NCBI GenBank assembly: GCA_018265615.1
Contig: JABLYX010000033.1
Location: forward strand, 1 to 52,175
Length of the DNA stretch: 52,175 bases
Reading direction: 5' to 3'
From: Lentisphaeria bacterium
GTDB taxonomy: Bacteria > Verrucomicrobiota > Lentisphaeria > Victivallales > Victivallaceae
Below the pieces are notes generated by a model. It was not told the origin of the DNA. It saw only the letters and a program-made list of their open reading frames with translations, and searched no databases. The first letter of the stretch is position 1; each line of letters starts with the position of its first letter. The position numbers were made by a program, and so were the translations under genes. Positions 7,447 to 14,289 of this stretch are shown piece by piece.

Positions 7447-8511
7447 ATGAAGAAAATCGTTCTGTTGCTGATTATTGCGGCAGTCGCCGGGATCGGGTTC
7501 TACCTTTACAAAACATATGAGGACGCCGGGCGGGTCGATGCTTCCCGTTTCGCCTCCGGCAACGGTCGGCTCGAAGCCACGGAGGTCAGCATTGCCGCCA
7601 AGCTCGCCGGCCGCATCGAGAAAATCATGGTCGACGAGGGCGACTTCATCTCCGAAAAGCAGCCGCTCGCACAGATGCAGACGAATGTGCTTGAGGCGCA
7701 GCTTGCGCAGGCCAAAGCCCAGCGCAACCAGGCCGTTACGGCCGAAGCCGGCGCAAAGGCGATGATCGATGTCCGGGTCAGCGAGAAGGAGGCCGCCCGG
7801 GCGACCGTCCTGCAGAAGGAGAGCAGCCTCGACGGGGCGCGGAAGCGCTATGAGCGTTCGAAGGTTCTGAGTGAAGCGAATGCGGCTTCCAGGCAGCAGT
7901 TCGAGGATGACGAGACGGCTTATCTCGCCGCGAAGGCGGAGGTCGCCGTTGCGGAGGCCGGCGTGAAACAGGCGGAAGCCGCGATCAATTCAGCGAAAGC
8001 CGAGGCGGCCGGGGCCGCCGCCGCCATCGCCGCCGCTGAGGCCGACATGGCCCGCATCCAGGCGGACATCGACGACAGTCTGCTTATCGCGCCCCGCGAA
8101 GGGCGGATCCAGTACCGGATCGCCCAGCCCGGCGAGGTCCTTTCCGCCGGGGGCCGCGTACTGAATCTCGTGGACCTGACCGATGTGTACATGACCTTCT
8201 TCCTGCCGGAGGAGGTGGCCGGCAAAGTTGCGATCGGGGCGGAGGTCCGGCTGATTCTCGATGCCGTGCCTGATATTCCGATTCCGGCCGAGGTGTCCTA
8301 TGTCGCGAGTGTCGCGCAGTTTACACCGAAAACCGTTGAAACGCAGAGCGAGCGCCAGAAGCTGATGTTCCGCGTGAAGGCGCGTATCGACCCGGCGCTG
8401 CTGAAGAAATACATCAAGCTGGTCAAGACCGGGATTCCCGGCGTGGCGTGGGTGAAAATCGATCCGGAGGCGGCATGGCCCGAATTCCTGACTCTGAAGA
8501 AGAAGCCGTGA
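7447..8511 (+). CDS. HlyD-type membrane fusion (periplasmic adaptor) protein
   Basis: 354 residues. One N-terminal membrane segment (about 4-20) anchors it in the inner membrane. Next come a biotinyl-lipoyl half motif (GRLEATEVSIAAKLAGRIE), a long Ala/Glu-rich alpha-helical hairpin (about 85-210), the second half (LIAPREGRIQYRIAQPGEVL) and a beta-barrel domain. This is the adaptor that links an inner-membrane pump to an outer-membrane channel, close in plan to E. coli YhiI/YbhG. It overlaps the start of the ABC transporter by 37 nt and is the first gene of a three-gene operon. No outer-membrane TolC-type gene is nearby, so a channel encoded elsewhere is presumably used. The ATG at 7447 has GGAGG 11 bases upstream. 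Confidence 0.9.
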   Translation: MKKIVLLLIIAAVAGIGFYLYKTYEDAGRVDASRFASGNGRLEATEVSIAAKLAGRIEKIMVDEGDFISEKQPLAQMQTNVLEAQLAQAKAQRNQAVTAEAGAKAMIDVRVSEKEAARATVLQKESSLDGARKRYERSKVLSEANAASRQQFEDDETAYLAAKAEVAVAEAGVKQAEAAINSAKAEAAGAAAAIAAAEADMARIQADIDDSLLIAPREGRIQYRIAQPGEVLSAGGRVLNLVDLTDVYMTFFLPEEVAGKVAIGAEVRLILDAVPDIPIPAEVSYVASVAQFTPKTVETQSERQKLMFRVKARIDPALLKKYIKLVKTGIPGVAWVKIDPEAAWPEFLTLKKKP

Positions 8512-11279
8512 ACGCACCGGAGCCGGGGAGTTCTCCGGAGGAGCCGGTTGTCCGGATCCGGGAGGTCTCCCTCCGGTACGGAAAGACGCTCGCGCTCGAC
8601 GGTGTGACGGCGGATATCATGCCGCGCCGGCTGATCGGCCTCATCGGGCCGGACGGCGTGGGTAAGTCGAGTCTGCTGTCGCTCATCACCGGCGCGCATG
8701 CCCTGCAGGAGGGCGAGCTGTTCGTGCTGGGCGGTGATATGCGCAGCAAGCGGCACCGGAACCGGATCTGCCCGCGCATCGCCTATATGCCGCAGGGGCT
8801 CGGGAAGAACCTCTATTTCACGCTGACCGTCGAAGAGAACCTCCAGTTTTTCGCCCGGCTTTTCGGACACGACGCCGCGGAGCGCCGCCGCCGCATCGAC
8901 CGGCTGACGAAAAGCACGGGGCTTTACCCGTTTCTCGACCGTCCCGCCGGAAAGCTTTCAGGCGGCATGAAGCAGAAGCTCGGGCTCTGCTGCGCGCTGA
9001 TCCACGACCCTGACCTGCTGGTGCTCGACGAACCGACGACCGGCGTGGACCCGCTGGCGCGCCGCCAGTTCTGGGACCTTATCGCCCATGTCCGGGCGGA
9101 GCAGCCGCAGATGGGGGTGGTCGTCGCCACGGCGTATATGGACGAGGCGCAGCGCTTCGACTGGCTGATCGCCATGGACGACGGCAGGATCCTCGATACC
9201 GGCACGCCGCGGGAGCTGCTCGAAAAGACCGGCTGCGACAACCTCGACGCCGCTTTCATCCGGCTGCTTCCCGAAGCGAAGCGTGCCCATCACAAGGAGC
9301 TCGTCGTTCCGCCGCTTCCCGCCGGGGAGGGCGCGGAGGATATCGCGATCGAGGCGCGCGGCCTCACAAAGAGATTCGGCTCATTCACGGCCGTTGACCA
9401 CGTGAGCTTCCGCATCCGCCGCGGCGAGATCTTCGGCTTCCTCGGCTCCAACGGCTGCGGCAAAACCACGACCATGCGGATGCTGACCGGGCTGCTGCCC
9501 GCGACCGAGGGGGAGGCGTGGCTCTTCGGCAAACCGATCGGAGACGACGACATGGCGGTGCGGCTTCAGCTCGGCTACATGACCCAGGCTTTCTCCCTGT
9601 ACGGGGAGCTGAGCGTACGGCAGAACCTGCTGCTGTACGCCCGTCTGTACCGGATTCCGGAGTCCGAGGTGTCCGCCCGCGTCGAGGAGATGCTCGAACG
9701 CTTCGGCCTGAAGCAGGTTGCGGAGGGCTTTCCCGACTCCCTGCCGCTCGGCATCAAGCAGCGGCTGTCGCTTGCGGCGGCCGTGGTGCACCGGCCGCAG
9801 ATCCTGATCCTCGACGAACCGACGTCGGGCGTCGATCCGGTGGCGCGGGACGGCTTCTGGGAGCTCATCATCGAGCTGTCGCGGCGGGACCGGGTCACGA
9901 TTTTCATCACAACGCACTTCATGAACGAGGCGGAGCGGTGCGACCGCATTTCGCTTATGCATGCGGGGCGTTCACTGGCCTGCGACACTCCGGCGGCGCT
10001 GGTGGAGGCGCGCCATGCGCCCTCGCTGGAGGAGGCGTTCATCGCCTATCTGCGCGAAGCGGATCCGGCTTCGGACGAGAAACCCGCGGAAAAAGTGTCG
10101 TTCGCCGCGACGGAGAAGAAGGAGACGTCGGCGTTCGCCCGCGTTTTCTCCTCTTTCTTCAGCCTGCGGCGTTGGTACAGCTGCTACTGGCGGGAGAACC
10201 TCGAGCTGCTGCGCGACCCGATCCGGCTGACGCTTGCGCTGTTCGGCGCGATACTGCTGATGCTCGTGATGGGGTTCGGCATCAGCATGGATGTGGAGGA
10301 TCTCTCGTTTGCCGTGCTGGACCGCGACCAGAGCGAGCTGAGCCGGAATTATGCGCTGAATATTGCCGGCTCCCGCTATTTTGTGGAAAAGGAGCCGGTC
10401 CGCGACTACAGTGACCTCGACTACCGGATGCGCAGCGGCAAGCTGAGCCTGGTCGTGGAGTTCCCGCCGCAGTTCGGCAAGATGGTCGAGCAGGGGCGTT
10501 CGCCGGAGGTCGCGTTCTGGATCGACGGCGCCATGCCGATGCGGGCCGAGACGATCGAGGGCTATGTGAAGGCGATGCATTCCGGGTGGATCTCGAACCT
10601 GCTGAAAACCCGTGCCGGGATGGATACCGTGATCCCGGCCTCCATTGAGACACGTTACCGCTACAACCCCGACGTGCTGAGCCTGCCCGCGATGGTTCCG
10701 GCGGTGATCCCGATCCTGCTGATGATGATTCCGGCGATCCTGGCCGCGCTGGCGGTTGTGCGGGAGAAGGAGATGGGGTCAATCATCAACCTCTACGTCA
10801 CGCCGCTGACGCGTTCGGAGTTCCTGCTCGGCAAGCAGCTGCCGTATGTCCTGCTTTCGACGTTCAGCTCGCTGCTGCTGCTGGTGATGGCAGTGACGAT
10901 ATTCGACGTGCCGGTCAAGGGGAGTCTGCCCACGCTGCTGTTCGGGCTGGTGATTTACTGCATGATCTCCACCGGGATGGGGCTGCTGGCCTCTTCGGTG
11001 ACGCGCAGCCAGATAGCCGTGATTTTCCTGACCATGATCGCCACGCTGCTGCCGGCCGTCCAGTTCTGCGGGCTGGTCAACCCGGTTTCGACGCTGACCG
11101 GGGTCGGGCGTGTCATCGGCACGGTTTATCCGACGACCCATATGCTGCTCATCAGCCGCGGCGTGTTCAACAAGGCGCTCGGCTTCGCGGATCTGCATGT
11201 GCCGTTTTTTGTCATGCTCGTGACGGTTCCCCTGGTTCTCGGGCTCGGCATCGTTATTCTGAAGAAGCAGGAATCGTGA
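8475..11279 (+). CDS. Fused double ABC ATPase and ABC-2 permease (RbbA/YhiH-like)
   Basis: 934 residues. Domains in order: ABC ATPase 1 (about 30-260; Walker A GPDGVGKSS with Lys64, signature LSGGMKQ, Walker B LLVLDEPTTGVD); ABC ATPase 2 (about 285-510; Walker A GSNGCGKTT with Lys330, variant signature LPLGIKQ, Walker B LILDEPTSGVD); ABC-2 permease domain (about 570-930) with one membrane segment, a large extracytoplasmic loop and a cluster of five or so helices. This matches the E. coli RbbA/YhiH layout, where the variant second signature is, as I recall, also present. It probably exports drugs or other hydrophobic compounds with the adaptor before it and the permease after it. Start: ATG 8475 has GGAGG four bases upstream and overlaps the adaptor gene. 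An earlier GTG has no such site. Confidence 0.9.
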   Translation: MARIPDSEEEAVNAPEPGSSPEEPVVRIREVSLRYGKTLALDGVTADIMPRRLIGLIGPDGVGKSSLLSLITGAHALQEGELFVLGGDMRSKRHRNRICPRIAYMPQGLGKNLYFTLTVEENLQFFARLFGHDAAERRRRIDRLTKSTGLYPFLDRPAGKLSGGMKQKLGLCCALIHDPDLLVLDEPTTGVDPLARRQFWDLIAHVRAEQPQMGVVVATAYMDEAQRFDWLIAMDDGRILDTGTPRELLEKTGCDNLDAAFIRLLPEAKRAHHKELVVPPLPAGEGAEDIAIEARGLTKRFGSFTAVDHVSFRIRRGEIFGFLGSNGCGKTTTMRMLTGLLPATEGEAWLFGKPIGDDDMAVRLQLGYMTQAFSLYGELSVRQNLLLYARLYRIPESEVSARVEEMLERFGLKQVAEGFPDSLPLGIKQRLSLAAAVVHRPQILILDEPTSGVDPVARDGFWELIIELSRRDRVTIFITTHFMNEAERCDRISLMHAGRSLACDTPAALVEARHAPSLEEAFIAYLREADPASDEKPAEKVSFAATEKKETSAFARVFSSFFSLRRWYSCYWRENLELLRDPIRLTLALFGAILLMLVMGFGISMDVEDLSFAVLDRDQSELSRNYALNIAGSRYFVEKEPVRDYSDLDYRMRSGKLSLVVEFPPQFGKMVEQGRSPEVAFWIDGAMPMRAETIEGYVKAMHSGWISNLLKTRAGMDTVIPASIETRYRYNPDVLSLPAMVPAVIPILLMMIPAILAALAVVREKEMGSIINLYVTPLTRSEFLLGKQLPYVLLSTFSSLLLLVMAVTIFDVPVKGSLPTLLFGLVIYCMISTGMGLLASSVTRSQIAVIFLTMIATLLPAVQFCGLVNPVSTLTGVGRVIGTVYPTTHMLLISRGVFNKALGFADLHVPFFVMLVTVPLVLGLGIVILKKQES

Positions 11280-11295
11280 CGGGAGCGCGGATGCG

Positions 11296-12417
11296 ATGAA
11301 ACAGAAGATCAAGAACATCATTCAGCTCGGACTCAAGGAGCTGCGGGGCCTCGGGCGGGATCCGCTGCTGCTCGGGCTGATTCTCTATACCTTCACGCTC
11401 GGGGTCTATGTCGCGGCGACAGCCAAGCCGGATTCGATTTCCAACGCGGCGCTGGCGATCGTCGACGAGGACGATTCGCAGCTTTCGGGGCGGATCGCCG
11501 ATGCGTTCTTTCCGCCGATGTTCCTGCCCGCCGTGCGCATCAACCGCCCCGAAATCGATTCGGATATGGACAGCGGGAAATATACCTTCGTGCTGGTCAT
11601 TCCTTACGACTTCCAGAAGGACGTGCTCGCGGGGAACCAGCCGCAGGTGCAGCTGAATATCGACGCGACGCGCATGTCGCAGGCGTTCACCGGCGGCGGC
11701 TACATCCAGCAGATCATCATGGACGAGGTCAATTCATTCCTGAACCGGGGGGATCCCGCTTCGCCGCTGCCCGTCGAAATCGTAACCCGGAACCGTTTCA
11801 ACCCGAACCTGACGCAGGCGTGGTTCGGCTCGGTCATGGAGCTTATCAACAATATTACGATGCTGGCGATCATCCTGACCGGTGCGGCGCTGATCCGCGA
11901 GCGGGAGCACGGTACGCTGGAGCACCTGCTGGTGATGCCGGTGACCGCATTCGAGATCATGGCTTCGAAGGTCTGGTCGATGGCCCTGGTCGTGATGATC
12001 GCGGCGGGGTTTTCGCTGATGTTCGTCATCCGCGGCGCGCTGGAGGTTCCGGTGGAGGGGTCGGCGTTCCTGTTCATGGTGGGGATGGCGCTGCATCTGT
12101 TCGCCGTCACTTCGATGGGGATCTTCCTCGCGACCATCGCCCGGAACATGCCGCAGCTCGGCATGCTGCTGATCCTTGTGCTGATGCCCATGCAGATGCT
12201 TTCCGGTGGCGTCACGCCGATGGAGAGCATGCCGGCGGGGGTCCGCCTGGTCATGCAGCTTGCGCCGACCACGCATTTCGTGGAGTTCAGCCAGGCGATT
12301 CTCTATCGCGGGGCGGGGCTCGATGTAGTCTGGGCGCCGTTCCTCTGGCTGGCCGCGATCGGTTCGGTGCTGTTCGTGCTGACCTGGATCCGCTTCCGCA
12401 GCACGGTGGCATCGTAG
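11296..12417 (+). CDS. ABC-2 type permease (YhhJ-like)
   Basis: 373 residues with an N-terminal membrane helix (about 25-45), an extracytoplasmic domain (about 50-175) and a C-terminal bundle of about five helices (180-370). It contains the ABC-2 permease motif region LIREREHGTLEHLLVMPVTAFEIM. It is the second half-permease of the efflux complex, partner of the fused transporter 16 bp upstream. The operon order adaptor-RbbA-YhhJ equals that of E. coli yhiI-rbbA-yhhJ. Its stop codon is one base from the stop codon of the convergent LacI regulator, with no terminator between them. Confidence 0.9.
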   Translation: MKQKIKNIIQLGLKELRGLGRDPLLLGLILYTFTLGVYVAATAKPDSISNAALAIVDEDDSQLSGRIADAFFPPMFLPAVRINRPEIDSDMDSGKYTFVLVIPYDFQKDVLAGNQPQVQLNIDATRMSQAFTGGGYIQQIIMDEVNSFLNRGDPASPLPVEIVTRNRFNPNLTQAWFGSVMELINNITMLAIILTGAALIREREHGTLEHLLVMPVTAFEIMASKVWSMALVVMIAAGFSLMFVIRGALEVPVEGSAFLFMVGMALHLFAVTSMGIFLATIARNMPQLGMLLILVLMPMQMLSGGVTPMESMPAGVRLVMQLAPTTHFVEFSQAILYRGAGLDVVWAPFLWLAAIGSVLFVLTWIRFRSTVAS

Positions 12418-12418
12418 T

Positions 12419-13363
12419 TCAGGCCCGGCCGCCGGGCGGCGGCCCGATGCTGTCGCCCGGGATATAAAGGTACGGTATTTTGACGTTGCCGGGAACCTTT
12501 TCGCCGGCGATCCGTTTCTTGAGCATGTTCACCGCTTCCCGGCAGATTGCCGCGAAATCGGCGCGGAGCTCAGTGGGACGGGGCAGCAGGAAACGTGAAA
12601 TCTCGTCCGAGCCGTGCGCGATGACCGAAACCTCCTCCGGAGCTTTCCAGTTGAGCAGCGTCAGCGCATGGTAGATCGGCAATATGTCGTCGTAGACGGG
12701 GGCGAAAAGCGCCGTGGTTTTTCGCAGCCGCAGTTCTCCCAGCACCGTAACCGTGTCCCACCCCTCGGCAACCAATGGGGCAAGCCCCGGGAATTTGCGG
12801 GAGGCGGCCAGGAAAACGGCTTCCCGGTTCCGGTCCAGGAATGAGCCGCGGCTGCGGAGCCACAGCGCGATCCGGCGGTGTCCCAGCCGGAACAGCCGTT
12901 CCAATGCCTGCTCCATCCCTGTTTCCAGATCGGACTGGACACTGTGAAAATCATGAACGGGGTCCTCCTCCTCATTGATGCCGACGAGAGGAACATCCGG
13001 CAGGCTTCCTTCCGGAAAGCTGCTCCGCGACGAGGTCAGGATCATGCCGCTGACCGGCCGGCCGGAGAGGAGGGAGACATGTTTTCCCGGAATCACCTCG
13101 TATTGGAATTCGCTCCGGTCCAGTTCGTCACAGAGAAAGCGCAGGAAGCAGGCGTGGTAACGGCTTTCAAAGTGTCTGCCGACGACGGCGATCAGCGGGC
13201 GACCGGCCAGTTTCCAGTTGCCTGCGTATCCGCTTTGCCGGGCCGCTCCGAGCACCCGCAGCCGGGTCTCCGGCGAAACGGCGGGACTCCCGTTCAGCAC
13301 CCGGGAGACGGTGGCGATCGACACCCCGGTCATTGCGGCGAGTTTTTCCAATGTCACTTTCAT
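12419..13363 (-). CDS. LacI-family transcriptional regulator (cassette A)
   Basis: 314 residues from ATG 13363. The N-terminal helix-turn-helix is canonical (VTLEKLAAMTGVSIATVSRVLNG) and must start at this Met, since the next upstream frame adds only 12 unrelated residues. The rest is a periplasmic-binding-protein-like sugar sensor domain (about 60-310; DVPLVGINEEED, ALERLFRLGHRRIALW). It probably represses the divergent pseudopilin-hydrolase operon in response to a sugar. No Shine-Dalgarno sequence is visible. Instead a near-consensus promoter sits with its -10 box only 7 bp before the ATG, so the message would be leaderless. Confidence 0.9.
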   Translation of the reverse strand: MKVTLEKLAAMTGVSIATVSRVLNGSPAVSPETRLRVLGAARQSGYAGNWKLAGRPLIAVVGRHFESRYHACFLRFLCDELDRSEFQYEVIPGKHVSLLSGRPVSGMILTSSRSSFPEGSLPDVPLVGINEEEDPVHDFHSVQSDLETGMEQALERLFRLGHRRIALWLRSRGSFLDRNREAVFLAASRKFPGLAPLVAEGWDTVTVLGELRLRKTTALFAPVYDDILPIYHALTLLNWKAPEEVSVIAHGSDEISRFLLPRPTELRADFAAICREAVNMLKKRIAGEKVPGNVKIPYLYIPGDSIGPPPGGRA

Positions 13364-13370
13364 AATGGGG

Positions 13371-13399
13371 ATTATACTCCGCTTTTGCCCGTTTTGCAA
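13371..13399 (-). promoter_or_regulatory. Promoter of the cassette A regulator (leaderless)
   Basis: On the minus strand TTGCAA (13399-13394), exactly 17 bp, and a perfect TATAAT (13376-13371). The normal start point, about 7 bases on, is 13364-13363, which is the A of the ATG. Confidence 0.75.
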
Positions 13400-13406
13400 T
13401 TTTTTG

Positions 13407-13446
13407 CCGTGAAAAAAAATGTAAAACTATCATTATCTTTTCACGG
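13407..13446. promoter_or_regulatory. Candidate operator: long-spaced inverted repeat
   Basis: CCGTGAAAA (13407-13415) and TTTTCACGG (13438-13446) are perfect 9-bp inverted arms with a 22-bp AT-rich spacer. They lie midway between the two divergent promoters. The centre-to-centre distance of about 31 bp is three helical turns, which suits two dimers or one spread regulator. The LacI-family protein beside it is the natural candidate. Confidence 0.5.
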
Positions 13447-13463
13447 AAAAGTCATTTTATTCA

Positions 13464-13492
13464 TTGCCATTTCCGATTCTTTCCGGTATAAT
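13464..13492 (+). promoter_or_regulatory. Promoter of the cassette A structural operon
   Basis: TTGCCA (13464-13469), exactly 17 bp, and a perfect TATAAT (13487-13492). The start near 13499 leaves a 33-nt leader with GGAGGG before the ATG at 13532. Confidence 0.8.
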
Positions 13493-13531
13493 TAAAGCAA
13501 GGACCATATCCACCAACCCGGAGGGCATCTG

Positions 13532-14269
13532 ATGAGACGTTTTTTCACTCTGATCGAGCTTCTGATTGTAATTGCCATCATCACAATTCTCGCCGCCATG
13601 CTGTTGCCGGCGGTCAACCGGGCGCGGGATACGGCGCATGCCGTCAAGTGCCTCAGCAACCTGAAGCAGATCGCCACGGCCTCCATCCTTTATGCCGATG
13701 CAAGTAAAGGGTTCTACATGCCGCTCCGGTGCAAGAACAGCGCCGTCGGCACGATGTGGACCAACAATCCGCTTTTCCTCAGGAACCTCGGCGTGAAGCA
13801 TGCGCCGCCGATGAGCGGTCCCAATGGGCAGGTCGCAGTGACCGGCGACAACATTGCTCCTGAAATCGTCTGCCCCCGTTCCCAGCCGGGCGTGTCCGGA
13901 GAGTTCCGTCATCTTCAGCTCAGCTACGCGATGCAGAGTACCGGTTTCGATGATCCGCCCGCTCTCGACATCTGGGCCAATCCGGTCTCCGCCTCCTATC
14001 ACCAGGCGAAGGTCCGGAACCCGTCATCCCGTTTCATGTTCATCGAAAGCGTGAACTGGCACACGAACTACAACGCCGCCGATCCCTCCAAGTACCGTCT
14101 GCTCGGCGACGTGAGTTCGTCCATCAGCAGCACCTATGTTGCTTACCGCCATAACGACGGGAATGCGGCCGGCACCGGTTTCTTCGACGGGCACTGTGAA
14201 AAGCTCATGCCGGGCGATATGTATGGGGTGAATAATAAAATCAAATGGCGCGTGCATGCCGCCCAGTAA
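13532..14269 (+). CDS. Prepilin-like DUF1559-type protein (cassette A)
   Basis: 245 residues. It has a class III signal and pilin helix at the N-terminus (MRRF-FTLIELLIVIAII, ending ILAAMLLPAVNRARD) with the essential Glu at +5. A conserved CLSNLKQIA follows the helix, then a globular C-terminal domain with VCPRSQPG and a terminal RHNDG...FFDGH segment. The usual H-X9-DG spacing of this family is 11 here. The residue before the cleavage site is Phe, not Gly. Such proteins are thought to be surface or pseudopilin components; none has an established role that I know of. It precedes a secreted hydrolase by 20 bp, probably in the same operon. Confidence 0.85.
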   Translation: MRRFFTLIELLIVIAIITILAAMLLPAVNRARDTAHAVKCLSNLKQIATASILYADASKGFYMPLRCKNSAVGTMWTNNPLFLRNLGVKHAPPMSGPNGQVAVTGDNIAPEIVCPRSQPGVSGEFRHLQLSYAMQSTGFDDPPALDIWANPVSASYHQAKVRNPSSRFMFIESVNWHTNYNAADPSKYRLLGDVSSSISSTYVAYRHNDGNAAGTGFFDGHCEKLMPGDMYGVNNKIKWRVHAAQ

Positions 14270-14289
14270 CTTGAATTGAGGACAGTGTG

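Noticed and set aside
9741..9830. Degenerate signature motif (LPLGIKQ) in the second ATPase of the efflux protein as a sign of inactivation
   Set aside because: The same variant is, as I recall, normal in RbbA/YhiH proteins.
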